DNA of 64,000 bases from Edwardsiella tarda ATCC 15947 = NBRC 105688 (GTDB lineage Bacteria; Pseudomonadota; Gammaproteobacteria; Enterobacterales; Enterobacteriaceae), in contig NZ_CP084506.1 in assembly GCF_003113495.2 (NCBI RefSeq), positions 62,001 to 126,000 of the forward strand, in the 5' to 3' direction. Positions 1 to 8,822 of the stretch are shown here, piece by piece; the stretch's first letter is position 1, and the number at the start of each line of letters is the position of its first letter. Below the pieces are notes generated by a model, which was given only the letters and a program-made list of their open reading frames with translations, did not search any database and was not told the origin of the DNA. Made by a program: the position numbers and the translations under genes.

Positions 1-593
1 CTTCCGCCGGTGAATTTATGCGCTGTATTGAGCGCGCCGAAACCGGCATTGAGCAGATCCCTGTGCCACTCAACACATTATGGGATCCTGACCATTGTCC
101 CGCCCCGCTTCTGCCCTACCTGGCCTGGGCGCGTTCAGTCAACCGCTGGGATAAAAACTGGCCAGAGCAGACCAAGCGTGCCGTGATCCGCGCCTCCTGG
201 AAAATACATCGGCACAAGGGAACCATCTACGCGCTACGTCAGGCTGTAGAGCCGTTTGGCTATTTACTGAAGGTTAACGAGTGGTGGCAAACAGGCGGGC
301 CGCGAGGCACGTTCAGCCTAGAGATTGGGATACAGGAGCAGGGGATCACCGACGAGACCCGTCGCGAGCTAGAGCGCCTGATTGACGATGCCAAACCACG
401 CAGCCGCCACCTAACCGGGATCGCGCTCTCTCTTCAGTCTACGGGCACCATCACGATCGGTGCTGGCCATTTCTACGGAGACACGCTGACCGTTTACCCT
501 TACCTGCCAGAAGTTATTACAGCGGGTGGGAACAGCAATACGGGCGCTATCGTTCACTTAATTGACACCATGGAGCTTTATCATGGCGAGTAA
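1..593 (+). CDS. I: Phage tail protein I (P2 gpI-like), 5' end outside window
   Basis: This encodes a baseplate protein of a contractile-tail phage. The reading frame is open back to the window edge, so the gene begins upstream; the first internal ATG is at 18. The visible 196 residues match the P2 gpI pattern as I remember it: an N-terminal IEQIPVPLNTLWDP stretch, LPYLAWARSVNRWD, then KRAVIRASWKIHRHKGT. It ends at 593, overlapping the tail-fibre start at 583 by 11 bases, as expected for translationally coupled late genes in the order I-H-G. In P2 this protein lies at the baseplate edge near the fibre attachment point. The family call is confident; the start cannot be seen. Confidence 0.9.
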   Translation, partial: SAGEFMRCIERAETGIEQIPVPLNTLWDPDHCPAPLLPYLAWARSVNRWDKNWPEQTKRAVIRASWKIHRHKGTIYALRQAVEPFGYLLKVNEWWQTGGPRGTFSLEIGIQEQGITDETRRELERLIDDAKPRSRHLTGIALSLQSTGTITIGAGHFYGDTLTVYPYLPEVITAGGNSNTGAIVHLIDTMELYHGE

Positions 594-2352
594 ATATCTT
601 GCGATTCTAACCAATATTGGCGCAGCTAAGCTGGCTAATGCTGCTGCACTCGGTAACAAGTTGGAGATCACCCAGATGGCCATCGGAGATGGCAATGGCA
701 TGCTCCCCACCCCCGATCCGGCGCAAACGGTATTGGTACGTGAAGTTCGGCGCGCGCCAGTTAATTCACTGACCATTGACCCGAAAAACCCCAGCCAGAT
801 TATTGCAGAGCAGGTGCTCCCGGAAGATGTCGGGGGGTGGTGGATCCGTGAAGCAGCGCTGCTGGACAAAGACGGCAATATGATTGCTATCGCCAATTGC
901 CCCGAAACCTATAAGCCACGACTTCAGGAGGGCAGCGGTCGGGTGCAGGTCATTCGTATTGTGCTGATCGTATCCAGTAGCGACGCCATCACGTTGAAGA
1001 TTGATCCCGCTATCGTGCTGGCGACACGCCAGTATGCCGATGAGAAAGCCATCGAGGTACGAGGATATGTTGATAGCCAGCTCCAGGTACACGAACGTTC
1101 GCGCAACCATCCCGACGCGACAACAACAGCCAAAGGCTTTGTGCAACTAAGTAGTGATGACAACAGTGCCGATGAGCGCAAAGCTGCAACGCCCGCAGCT
1201 GTAAAAAAAGTCAGAGATTTGGCGGAGGCCAAAGCTCCGATTAATAGCCCGGCGCTTACGGGTGAACCGACTGCGCCCACACCGCCCAAGACGGATAACA
1301 GCAAGAGGCTTTCAACAACAGCTCACGTTAAAGCCGCTCTTGCCGACTATGCGCCATTAAACAGCCCGGTGCTCACGGGGAGCCCAACCACCCCCACACC
1401 ACCGGCATCAGCTCGAGGGCGTGAGCTTGTTAATGCGGAATTTGTTGCAGGGAAAATTGCTGCACTTATTGGCTCAGCCCCAGGCGTAATGGATACGCTA
1501 CAAGAGATCGCCGCCGCTCTGAACAACAACCCGAATTTTGCCAATGAGATTATCCGGCAACTATCAGGGAAACAGCCACTGAACGCTACCCTGACAGCGC
1601 TCAGCGGAAAAAATGTCGCCCAGCTTCTTGAATACCTTGGTTTGCGAGAAACTATCAATCTGGCAAAGGATGCATGTTCAAAGAGAGTTGTTAAAACGAT
1701 TCGTAATGGTGAATTGTTAGCGAGCTACACGACTCCAGGGTTTTACAGTATTTCTATTGATGATGCGAGCACTGTTGATGATTTCCCCAATGTTCACGGA
1801 ACTCCAATTTATAGCTATGGAGTGATGATAGTTATCAAAAATGATAACACCATTGAACAGTTATTTATTAGTCATAAGGGTCATGTTGCGACAAGACAGA
1901 CCTGGTATGGGGCAGACCGTTATGAGATGTGGGTGGTCCAATATAGCAGCGTCAATAAACCGACGCATCCTGAGTTAGGATTGGGTGATTCAGCTTCAAA
2001 AAACATTGGCTCGGCTACGGGAACTGTAGCGGCAGGGGATGATATCAGGTTTAATCACGCAATCGGGATTTCCCAATCATATCAGGTCATGACATCTTCA
2101 CGAAAAATAGGCATCACGTATATAAATACTCAGACTAGACCGATATTTGTAAAAGTAAAGGCTCGCATTGATGCCAATGCTGAAATATCCATAAATGTAG
2201 ATGGTGTCCAGGCTGCGGGTGGTGACGCGGCAAACGTGACTGGCGCTATTCAATGGGTTTATCCCAGTGCCATAGTGCCACCAGGCTCTTCATATATTGC
2301 TTCAATTGCCAAAGGCTGGGGAGAGCTAATAGAGTGGGTGGAGTTACGATGA
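583..2352 (+). CDS. H: Phage tail fibre protein H, invertible C-terminus
   Basis: This is the receptor-binding tail fibre, 589 aa. The start at 583 (MASKYLAILTNIG) has GGAG at 572-575; an upstream in-frame start at 562 lacks support. The N-terminal 150 residues resemble the P2 gpH baseplate-attachment domain. Two copies of a fibre repeat (NSPALTGEPTAPTPP and [15 protein letters not shown]) lie near residues 225 and 265. A recombinase crossover site falls at about residue 352 (YLGLRETIN). Everything after it is the variable host-recognition part and would be replaced by the minus-strand cassette after inversion. The stop overlaps the next gene as ATGA, suggesting coupled expression with its chaperone. 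The constant part is GC-richer than the variable part, consistent with cassette exchange. Confidence 0.9.
   Translation: MASKYLAILTNIGAAKLANAAALGNKLEITQMAIGDGNGMLPTPDPAQTVLVREVRRAPVNSLTIDPKNPSQIIAEQVLPEDVGGWWIREAALLDKDGNMIAIANCPETYKPRLQEGSGRVQVIRIVLIVSSSDAITLKIDPAIVLATRQYADEKAIEVRGYVDSQLQVHERSRNHPDATTTAKGFVQLSSDDNSADERKAATPAAVKKVRDLAEAKAPINSPALTGEPTAPTPPKTDNSKRLSTTAHVKAALADYAPLNSPVLTGSPTTPTPPASARGRELVNAEFVAGKIAALIGSAPGVMDTLQEIAAALNNNPNFANEIIRQLSGKQPLNATLTALSGKNVAQLLEYLGLRETINLAKDACSKRVVKTIRNGELLASYTTPGFYSISIDDASTVDDFPNVHGTPIYSYGVMIVIKNDNTIEQLFISHKGHVATRQTWYGADRYEMWVVQYSSVNKPTHPELGLGDSASKNIGSATGTVAAGDDIRFNHAIGISQSYQVMTSSRKIGITYINTQTRPIFVKVKARIDANAEISINVDGVQAAGGDAANVTGAIQWVYPSAIVPPGSSYIASIAKGWGELIEWVELR
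1625..1650 (+). other. Left DNA-inversion crossover site (gix/hix/cix type)
   Basis: The core TACCTTGGTTT lies at 1633-1643 with central dinucleotide TT at 1637-1638. It is the inverted partner of the site at 4134-4159, which has AAACCAAGGTTT. Bases 1635-1660 are the exact reverse complement of 4124-4149, a 26-base perfect match. The site lies in the tail-fibre gene so that codons for LGLRETIN are read in the same frame from either cassette. Confidence 0.9.
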
Positions 2353-2699
2353 AATATTTTAAAGACAGCAATAATGTTATATACGCTTATGATGCTGATG
2401 GCTCACAGGATGAATACATCAAAGATGGCCTGATTCATATTTCAGAGGATGAAGCGATGTCCATCGTTAATCCACCACCAACAAAAGAGGATTTAATAAG
2501 AGAGGCGGCGCTTAAAAAAACATCTCTACTAGCTGAAATCGATACAGTCACAAAGTTATGGCAAACTCAATTAGCCCTAAACATTATTCTTGACTCAGAT
2601 AAAGAAAAGCTCAAAGAATGGATGCGCTACGCACAATCTGTGGCAGCGGTTGACCCAGATAGCCTGCCTGAGTCATGGCCGGTAAAACCATCAGTATAA
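2349..2699 (+). CDS. Tail fibre assembly protein (chaperone of current fibre)
   Basis: This 116-aa protein begins at 2349, where ATGA overlaps the fibre stop. The C-terminal half (LLAEIDTVTKLWQTQLALNIILDSDKEKL region, about residues 54-82, then a proline-rich end) matches the Caudovirales tail-fibre assembly family, whose members bind the fibre tip and help it fold or trimerise. It is shorter than the 175-aa partner on the opposite strand and lacks most of that protein's N-terminal domain. Each chaperone is inherited with its own fibre tip inside the invertible segment. Overlapping starts further upstream in the same frame would run into the fibre gene and are not likely. Confidence 0.82.
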   Translation: MKYFKDSNNVIYAYDADGSQDEYIKDGLIHISEDEAMSIVNPPPTKEDLIREAALKKTSLLAEIDTVTKLWQTQLALNIILDSDKEKLKEWMRYAQSVAAVDPDSLPESWPVKPSV

Positions 2700-2705
2700 A
2701 ACCTA

Positions 2706-2725
2706 CGCCCGCAATAATGCGGGCG
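2706..2725. terminator. Hairpin between converging fibre cassettes
   Basis: A perfect 8-bp stem (CGCCCGCA, loop ATAA, TGCGGGCG) lies between the two converging chaperone genes. There is no good T-tract on either side, so it is at best a weak bidirectional terminator. Confidence 0.4.
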
Positions 2726-2730
2726 CTCTG

Positions 2731-3258
2731 TTATTCAGGCATGGATGGGAATATTGCAGGCAATTGCGTTGTATCTACCCGATTGATGCCAACGCGGAAT
2801 TTTTTCCAAGCCTTTAGCCTTGCCTCCTCTTCTGGTGTCGCTACGCCAATATCGACGGCGTCCTGCAATGGGGCAATGGCCTTCGCAGCATCGGCCAGCA
2901 AGCGCTGTTTCTTCTGTTCCGCCTGGACCGTCAGTTCGCCGGTGGTGTACGTCCGAGGGATGATGCTCCCATCAACAAACTGCCATCCACCATCACCATC
3001 CGCTCCATTGGGTAATGAGGCCATTTCGACAACACTTCCACCATCGGGACAAATTGCACTGGCATCTTTATTAATGGCGCAAATCTCCCCATCGGGGAGA
3101 TATTTCACTTTGAAAGTATTTGGCTGAAATTGTGCTATTGCTTGATACCAGTCTCGCCCTAATTCATCATGCCAAAAAAAAGCCTCAAACAGCTCGGCAA
3201 TTTCTTTTTCCTCGCCACTCTCTGGCTCATATCGGGTTAGATTTTTCAAATGTAACAT
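2731..3258 (-). CDS. Tail fibre assembly protein of the silent cassette (P2 gpG-like)
   Basis: This 175-aa protein resembles P2 gpG over its whole length: MLHLKNLTRYEP at the start, FQPNTFKVKYLPDGEICAIN, a middle VVEM and WQFVDGSIIPRTYT segment, and a C-terminal helix-rich part ending in a proline-containing tail. It is the chaperone for the alternative fibre tip encoded just upstream on the same strand; the fibre stop and this start overlap by one base (TAATG). In the present orientation the cassette is not connected to a fibre N-terminus or to an evident promoter, so it is probably unexpressed until the segment inverts. Confidence 0.88.
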   Translation of the reverse strand: MLHLKNLTRYEPESGEEKEIAELFEAFFWHDELGRDWYQAIAQFQPNTFKVKYLPDGEICAINKDASAICPDGGSVVEMASLPNGADGDGGWQFVDGSIIPRTYTTGELTVQAEQKKQRLLADAAKAIAPLQDAVDIGVATPEEEARLKAWKKFRVGINRVDTTQLPAIFPSMPE

Positions 3259-4147
3259 TATAGACCACCTACGTTATACCATGTGCCGTTAATAAATTTT
3301 TGGAGTGCCCGGCGGTAAATTTGGTCTGGGAATTCATCGCGGTTGTCATTTGCCACCCCGGTTATCACATATGGTGGCTGATCATTGTATCCTGGGCCAT
3401 TCCACATCCAGACGCTCTCTTTAGTTGAGAAACGAATATCTTGCACTGTTTTCGTAGCAGGCATTAGCTCTATCCAACCGTTTTCAAATCCGGCACGATC
3501 ACGCGCAGAACGGTAAGCAATGCCACCATTGCGATAATTCACCTTAAATTGTACTGCTGGGCAACTTCCTACCCCCATATTGAAATGAAGGATTAGGCAT
3601 GATGCTCCTGGAACATTCGCCTGGTACACCCCACTAGGAGCATTCCATGCAACGCCTGTATCAGATACAGCAGTATCACCGGTTTTTCCTAATGCAAAAG
3701 CAGGTTGTGGATTGCGTGTGTTATAGTCACGACGCCAGCCTGGCGAATAATCGCTACCGTGATTGATATAGGTGAATTGGGCATTATTAGAAATCGTTGT
3801 CGTCGGTGTGGTAATTCTAACCGTCATTGCTGACCGATTTCCCATAACCTCAATTACACAACCAGCCAACTGAATGTCACCACACCCAGTATCAGTAATT
3901 ACTTTATTGTTGCCATATGACCAGGAGCACTTGCACATCCAGTATGGGTGATCAAATGCAAACTTAGAGGTCAACCATTCAATAAATTGCGCTGTAGTCC
4001 AATTACCTGCTCCAGTGCTTATCGATTCACCGAATGCGCGTCCCGCCCCAATGGCTTGTGTAAATTTATCTTTATTGGGGATGTCTGCACCATTCTGTTC
4101 TTTCTGTAGCGCACCTGCGGCCTGATTGATAGTTTCTCGCAAACCAA
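3258..4147 (-). CDS. Alternative tail-fibre C-terminal cassette (silent phase)
   Basis: This encodes about 295 residues of an alternative fibre tip, beginning at the crossover with LGLRETINQAAGAL. The open frame continues upstream to 4232, but the residues beyond the crossover (about 28) are not fibre-like and come from sequence outside the segment. The cassette has no start of its own; it becomes the fibre end when the segment inverts, and the frame is then preserved because CTT GGT TTG CGA GAA is read identically on both sides. The tip is unlike the currently expressed one, so host range should differ between phases. The stop overlaps the chaperone start. Confidence 0.85.
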
Positions 4148-4159
4148 GGTTTTTGGAAA
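4134..4159 (-). other. Right DNA-inversion crossover site (gix/hix/cix type)
   Basis: The core AAACCAAGGTTT lies at 4141-4152 with the central AA at 4146-4147. It has the dyad and central dinucleotide typical of Hin/Gin/Cin sites. It lies 62 bases before the recombinase start, in inverted orientation to the site at 1625-1650. Confidence 0.92.
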
Positions 4160-4221
4160 AGCGGCAACACATAGCGAAACCTGCAAGAATCCTCCCTCTG
4201 CGAAATAGAGGAGGAGAATTG

Positions 4222-4803
4222 ATGGCCGTCATTGGTTATATCCGCGTATCAACAATCGACCAGAACAGCGATTTACAGCGTAATGCCCTCACAAGCGCAA
4301 ACTGTGACCGCATTTTTGAAGACCGTATGAGTGGGAGAGTTGCCAGCCGCCCCGGTTTGAAACGCGCTTTAAAGTGCGTTAATAGCGGAGACACTCTAGT
4401 CGTGTGGAAACTGGACAGGCTAGGGCGCAGCGTTAAGAACCTGATCGCACTGATATCGGAGTTACATGAACGCGGTGCCCACTTCCGCTCTTTAACAGAC
4501 AGTATTGATACTAGCACTGCCATGGGGCGTTTCTTTTTTCATGTTATGTCGGCACTGGCGGAGATGGAACGTGAGCTGATCATCGAACGAACACTGGCCG
4601 GGTTGGCAGCAGCCAGAGCACAGGGACGCATAGGTGGAAGGCCTAACGCATTAACGCCGCATGAGCGGGAACAGATTGGGCGGCTATTGGCTAAGGGACA
4701 TACTCGCCAGCAGCTGGCCATTATCTACGGGGTGGGGGTATCGACGCTCTACCGGTATTTTCCGGTTAATAGTCAGAGAAAGGATGACACGGTAGGATTG
4801 TAA
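4222..4803 (+). CDS. DNA invertase (Gin/Cin/Hin serine recombinase)
   Basis: This 193-aa serine recombinase inverts the adjacent tail-fibre segment. The start at 4222 (MAVIGYIRVSTIDQN) follows GAGGAG at 4211-4216. Ser10 in RVS is the catalytic nucleophile by alignment with Gin/Hin, Arg8 lies beside it, and LDRLGRSVKNL and the EMERELI helix region follow. The C-terminal 50 residues (GRPNAL, then RQQLAIIYGVGVSTLYRYF) form the helix-turn-helix that binds the site. Length matches the family. Known invertases need Fis bound at an enhancer, usually inside the recombinase gene; I did not locate one by eye. Which family name (gin, cin, pin, hin) applies cannot be decided. Confidence 0.95.
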   Translation: MAVIGYIRVSTIDQNSDLQRNALTSANCDRIFEDRMSGRVASRPGLKRALKCVNSGDTLVVWKLDRLGRSVKNLIALISELHERGAHFRSLTDSIDTSTAMGRFFFHVMSALAEMERELIIERTLAGLAAARAQGRIGGRPNALTPHEREQIGRLLAKGHTRQQLAIIYGVGVSTLYRYFPVNSQRKDDTVGL

Positions 4804-5170
4804 TTCTTTTTCCAATATTGAAGTGCCGCAGTAATACTATTTATTGCACGGCACTTCACTTGCTAAATCAACACTCAAAGATAATCACATTCCAAAATAC
4901 CAATATCATCTTAGTTAGCATCCTAACAAATAATTAGATAAATAATGCACCCTATCTGATTAATACGCAAGCAGAATAAGGTGGGGCGCAAATGAGTTTT
5001 TAAGAGTATTAATTTATCGATGGCTATATGTTTTGTTGAAAATAAAAAAAGCATCAATTATGAGTATTGGCAATTTAATATTTAATATATGCTTCGTATG
5101 TACGAAAGGGGAAATGCTTCCTGTAAACTTGTCAAACTTGCCGCTGCATTGCAGCGGCTTTTTTGCTCCC
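4804..5170. other. Intergenic region between invertase and inverted tail block
   Basis: This 367-base AT-rich stretch holds no open frame I can support. It contains a plus-strand terminator at 5140-5164. It is also one of the two places where the FI-to-U block joins the rest of the prophage in unusual orientation. I searched by eye for a second recombinase site or a TGT-N12-ACA late-activator site and saw none. Confidence 0.5.
5140..5164 (+). terminator. Rho-independent terminator
   Basis: An 8-bp stem GCCGCTGC/GCAGCGGC with loop ATT is followed by TTTTTT. It is oriented for plus-strand transcription and could end an invertase transcript or a small transcript from this region. On the minus strand it lacks a T-tract, so it does not terminate the tail operon. 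Confidence 0.75.
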
Positions 5171-5662
5171 CTACTTAAAAAGCGCATGAAGTGAACGATT
5201 AACATCGTTGTATATAGTGTTAGCCTTGCTTCTTAGATCCGGCAACAAATCACCAATAGATGATACCTGTAGGCGCTCCCGAACATCCTCGTCACAGCGC
5301 TGGAGATCAAGGTTAAACTCAATCTTCCGGGCTTTCCCGTACTGATCCAGTTCAGAACGGGTCAACCTCACCCCTGTGAGCACATACATACCATACACCT
5401 GCCCCACGCCATCAATCAGCGGCCAGGCCCGCCCCGTGTAGGCCTGCGTGGTCAGTATCGTCAGCGACGGTTCACCCCCGGTGATCTCCGGGTACAGCAC
5501 ACCAGACAACGAAATCTGATCTTCACCACTACCGATATACTGCCAACTGGCAGAATGGTTGATACGCTCATTTTTCACATGCCGCCAGGATTTACTCTGC
5601 TGCAACTGCTGATGGGGTAACGTCCTGAGCTCAAAAACAAACATTCCAAAAATCATCATCAT
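5171..5662 (-). CDS. U: Phage tail protein U (P2 gpU-like)
   Basis: This is a tail completion protein, 163 aa, close to P2 gpU (159 aa) in length. MMMIFGMFVFELRTLPHQ at the start and GVLYPEITGG and GRAWPLIDGVGQVYGMYVL in the middle match P2 gpU as I recall it. In P2 it acts at the tail-tube terminus. Three in-frame ATGs begin at 5662, 5659 and 5656; GAGG eight bases before the first favours it. It follows the tape-measure gene by 12 bases on the same strand. In P2 the next gene is D on the same strand; here D is 6 kb away on the other strand. Confidence 0.88.
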   Translation of the reverse strand: MMMIFGMFVFELRTLPHQQLQQSKSWRHVKNERINHSASWQYIGSGEDQISLSGVLYPEITGGEPSLTILTTQAYTGRAWPLIDGVGQVYGMYVLTGVRLTRSELDQYGKARKIEFNLDLQRCDEDVRERLQVSSIGDLLPDLRSKANTIYNDVNRSLHALFK

Positions 5663-5674
5663 GGTGATACCTCA

Positions 5675-8650
5675 TTAGTCTGCATCTCGATAGCTCCCAC
5701 GTCTGGCTCGCGCCTGCTTCTCAAGTTCAACCCTGACCGCCTCACCTACCATTTTCGCCAATGTTTGCGGATTCTGAGTAGTCACACCATGCAAATGCAC
5801 ATGAATATCACCAATTGAAACGCTGTCATTTTGAACCGATGACATGGCCGGGGCCGCAGTTTTCGTTAGCGTGCCAACAGGGGCCAAAGAGGGCGCCGTG
5901 CGAACCTCCGCAACCGCAGGAATACCGGGCAGCGCTGCGCGTCCGCCAGACAGCATTCCGCTTGTTGGCTCCCTCCACTCGCCACGCACCGCTAACGCCC
6001 GTGGTAGGTTTCTGAACACGATATCCCCCGGCCCAATCCGCTTGCGGGTTTCCTTCAGCATGTCGCCGGTATTGTTGGCTATCCGGTTCAGCACGCCATG
6101 ACTGCTCAGCGCTTCAAAACCAGCGCCAGGCACGACAGGGATGGGCTTGGGCGTCTGGGGAGACTCTTTTGGCGCAATGGCATCAACCGTTGCCAGGAGC
6201 GCATTAGCCTTCCCTTTCAGCAAGGACTGCGCCTGCAGTTCCTCTGCCTTTTGCCGTGCTCGCTCAATACCATCGGGGATCATATCCAGTTTTTCCAGGA
6301 TCCAACCCAAAGCATCCATAAGTGCCGTTGCGGGAGTTAATAGTGCCTGAAGCGCTGCACCCACTACGCGACCAAAGGTCTCGCCCGCCGAAGTACATTT
6401 CTCCAGAGTATCCCTACTGGCATTCACAGGTTCAAAGAGATGAGTGAACCACTCCCATACAAACTTGATCGCATCCCCGATGCCAGAAAACAGAGGGGTA
6501 AACGGTTCAAATGCTGCACGAATGGGGGCGATCCCCGCCATCATCCCAGTGATAAACCCATCGAAAAATACCTTGATGGGTTCCCAGTATTTCCAAACCA
6601 GTACACCTGCAGCCACGAACGCCGCTGCCAGCAGGCCTATGGGGCTCAACAGGAGGGAAATGGCGCCGCTCAGCAGAGAAACACCTGTTGTAATCATGCT
6701 CCACAAGGTTGGCAACCCGGTTAACCGCAGCAATAGCGAGCCAATTCCTCGCCCCAGTGACAGTAATGCACCGCCCGGTGAGAGAAACGCACCAACCAGC
6801 AGGCTTCGCAATGCAGGTAATACGCTCCCCAAACGCCCCAGACCACCGGTCACCTGGCGCAGAACAGCCGACCAGCCACGAAGTCCACCTAATGGGCCAC
6901 GGACAACCTTCGCCAGCCGGGAGAAGATTGGGAGTGCCCTCCCCAGACCTTTGGTCCCCATCAGGAGCGAGAAACCCAATTGAAGTTTGGCAACAGGCCC
7001 AATCAATACACCCACTGCCAGTGATAACGCCCCCATGGCTGCCGTCAACGCCAACAGACTGCCACCCAGTACCAGTACCGTTCGTGCAAGAGTGGGGTTG
7101 GCCTTCGTCCAATCGGATACCCGCGTAATCACATCGCTGAGTTGTTGTGTCAGCTTGCGCAACCCACCGTCAATCACCTCTTCAATCTGTATACGCAGCC
7201 CCTCCCAGGCACTGCTGAGGTTATCCAGATCCCCTCCAAGGTTATCGGCCATCACCCGGGCGACCTTTCCAGCCTCACCTCGTGCCGCCTCAAGCTCTTT
7301 CAGTAAAGCCTGCAAGTTCCCTTTGCCGGCAGCATCGACAAGAGTTTGCAATGAAGTGAAGGCCTCTTCCCCCGCAATATCCTTGAAGAAAGAAGCCTGC
7401 GCGGTGTTACTGTATTTCCTGGTTGCGTTATACAGATCGAGCAGTACATCAGTAATCGGCCGCATTTTCCCCTGAGCATCAGCGGCTGATACGCCCAATT
7501 CTTTAAGTGCGGTCCTGGCCTTGTCGGTGGGCGCTGCCAGGCGCCCCAGTGTCGCCCGCAACCCTGTCCCGGCCATGCTTCCACGGATCCCCTGTTGGGC
7601 CAAGATGCCCACCAGGGCGGCCGTCTCTTCAACACTAATCCCAAGTTTCTCTGCACCAACACCGGCATACGTCATCGCCTCACCAATACCACGCAAATCG
7701 GTATTGGTACGCGTGAATGTTGCCGTTAGCACATCGCTGACGCGATTCATTTCCGTTGGATTGAGATTAAATTGCGATAAGACGTTAGAGCCGATATCCG
7801 CACTCTCGCCCAACTCCATACCACCGGCTAGCGCCATGTTTAATACGCCAGGCAATGCAGCTCTAATAGCCTGAGGAGTAAAACCCGCCATAGCCAGAAA
7901 CGCCTGACCGTTGGCGGCATCGCTGGCAGAAAAGGCGGTCTCCGCGCCTAGTTTCTTGGCCTGCTCCCGCAGCGCAGCAAACTGTGGGTTGTCCTTGTCG
8001 ATGCGCGTCAGCGACTGAACGCGCGCCATCTTCTGGTCAAAGCCCACCGCTGGAGCCAGAAAACGCCCTGTCCCATATCCCGCCGCTGTGGCAGCGCCTA
8101 TCGCCATGGCTCCACGACCACGTAATCGCCCAGCCAACTGCTGCGCCCGCTCATAACGCTGCCGAGCACGAGTCACTGCAGTCAGTATCTGTTGCTCACG
8201 CGCCAGTTGCCGGTTGTATTGTTCGGTACGCCTGATGGCGCTCTCGATTGTGCGATCACCGCCAGCCAGGGATATCCCGTGCCGGGTCATGGCTCGTGTC
8301 GCCTCTCGTAACCGCTCTTTCTCTCGCGCCCTGACTTCATTCAACCGCTCAAGACGGGTGGCAAGAGATGCCATCAGGGTCTGCTGATTTTCGGTCAGGA
8401 TGGCGCCACTACGCTGCACAGCCTGAAGGCCACTCAGCTCACGTTGCGCTTTCTGGATCTGCGTATTGGTTTTTGCAAATGCATCCCGCAATCGGGAAAA
8501 GGATTTCGCCTGGGGTACCAGGTTTTTGATATTAGCCTGAGTCCGCTTCAGGGACTCGGCCAGGGCGCCCGCCGAACGGCGGGCTGTCATAGCAGGTCGG
8601 GTAAGTTTGTCGATCGCGCTAAAGGCGACACGAATATCAAGGGTTGTCAT
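5675..8650 (-). CDS. T: Phage tail tape-measure protein T (P2 gpT-like)
   Basis: This 991-aa protein sets tail length. The start at 8650 (MTTLDIRVAFSAIDKL) is the one giving the P2-like N-terminus and overlaps the end of E' by 14 bases; the frame is open further upstream to 8692. Residues 1-190 are helical and probably coiled coil. A TP901-type tape-measure core with ALRGIGEAMTYAGVGAEKLG and GILAQQGIRGSMAG style motifs lies at about 280-400. A hydrophobic stretch with several possible membrane-spanning segments spans about 540-730. The C-terminus has SIGDIHVHLHGV, seen in this family. It is longer than P2 gpT (about 815 aa), implying a longer tail. Confidence 0.92.
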   Translation of the reverse strand: MTTLDIRVAFSAIDKLTRPAMTARRSAGALAESLKRTQANIKNLVPQAKSFSRLRDAFAKTNTQIQKAQRELSGLQAVQRSGAILTENQQTLMASLATRLERLNEVRAREKERLREATRAMTRHGISLAGGDRTIESAIRRTEQYNRQLAREQQILTAVTRARQRYERAQQLAGRLRGRGAMAIGAATAAGYGTGRFLAPAVGFDQKMARVQSLTRIDKDNPQFAALREQAKKLGAETAFSASDAANGQAFLAMAGFTPQAIRAALPGVLNMALAGGMELGESADIGSNVLSQFNLNPTEMNRVSDVLTATFTRTNTDLRGIGEAMTYAGVGAEKLGISVEETAALVGILAQQGIRGSMAGTGLRATLGRLAAPTDKARTALKELGVSAADAQGKMRPITDVLLDLYNATRKYSNTAQASFFKDIAGEEAFTSLQTLVDAAGKGNLQALLKELEAARGEAGKVARVMADNLGGDLDNLSSAWEGLRIQIEEVIDGGLRKLTQQLSDVITRVSDWTKANPTLARTVLVLGGSLLALTAAMGALSLAVGVLIGPVAKLQLGFSLLMGTKGLGRALPIFSRLAKVVRGPLGGLRGWSAVLRQVTGGLGRLGSVLPALRSLLVGAFLSPGGALLSLGRGIGSLLLRLTGLPTLWSMITTGVSLLSGAISLLLSPIGLLAAAFVAAGVLVWKYWEPIKVFFDGFITGMMAGIAPIRAAFEPFTPLFSGIGDAIKFVWEWFTHLFEPVNASRDTLEKCTSAGETFGRVVGAALQALLTPATALMDALGWILEKLDMIPDGIERARQKAEELQAQSLLKGKANALLATVDAIAPKESPQTPKPIPVVPGAGFEALSSHGVLNRIANNTGDMLKETRKRIGPGDIVFRNLPRALAVRGEWREPTSGMLSGGRAALPGIPAVAEVRTAPSLAPVGTLTKTAAPAMSSVQNDSVSIGDIHVHLHGVTTQNPQTLAKMVGEAVRVELEKQARARRGSYRDAD

Positions 8651-8822
8651 CGCGGGCACCGCTTCGTTGCGCCGCCCGCTCACGCCAGGCAATCATGTCA
8701 TCCAGCGTCATCGTGAAGATATCAGCAGGCGACCAGTTAAATACCGTGGCAATATCAGCAACCATGTCCTCGACATGGTCAAACTGCGCTATGGCAATCA
8801 GGCTTCCATCGCCGCCTTTTTC
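8637..8822 (-). CDS. E': E' extension, read by -1 frameshift from gene E
   Basis: Upstream T relatives encode a tail-assembly chaperone pair in which some ribosomes slip back one base near the end of E. Here gene E reads GCG AAA AAG near its 3' end (AAAAAG at 8816-8821 on the complement), and the -1 frame after it is open for about 60 codons. Those codons include IAQFDHVEDM, FNWSPADIF and MTLDDMIAWRERAAQR, the usual E' pattern of an aromatic-Trp helix and a MxLxDxxxW motif. The stop at 8637-8639 overlaps the T start. No start codon or ribosome site of its own is convincing, so translation as a fusion with E is the best reading. Confidence 0.78.
   Translation of the reverse strand, partial: EKGGDGSLIAIAQFDHVEDMVADIATVFNWSPADIFTMTLDDMIAWRERAAQRSGARDDNP

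Larger units (their letters stand above)
1637..4147. other. Invertible tail-fibre segment
   Basis: About 2.5 kb lie between the two crossover dinucleotides. The segment holds the current fibre C-terminus and its chaperone on the plus strand, and a second fibre C-terminus and chaperone on the minus strand, converging at about 2700-2730. Inversion would join fibre residues 1-351 to the second cassette in frame, giving a fibre of about 646 aa in place of 589 aa. The recombinase gene lies just outside the right site, as in Mu, P1 and related switches. Confidence 0.88.

Noticed and set aside
2675..3127. Plus-strand open frame of 150 codons
   Set aside because: It is the shadow of the minus-strand fibre chaperone, which has a clear P2 gpG pattern.
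6440..7130. Several plus-strand open frames within the tape-measure gene
   Set aside because: All lie opposite gene T, lack ribosome sites and have no family signature.
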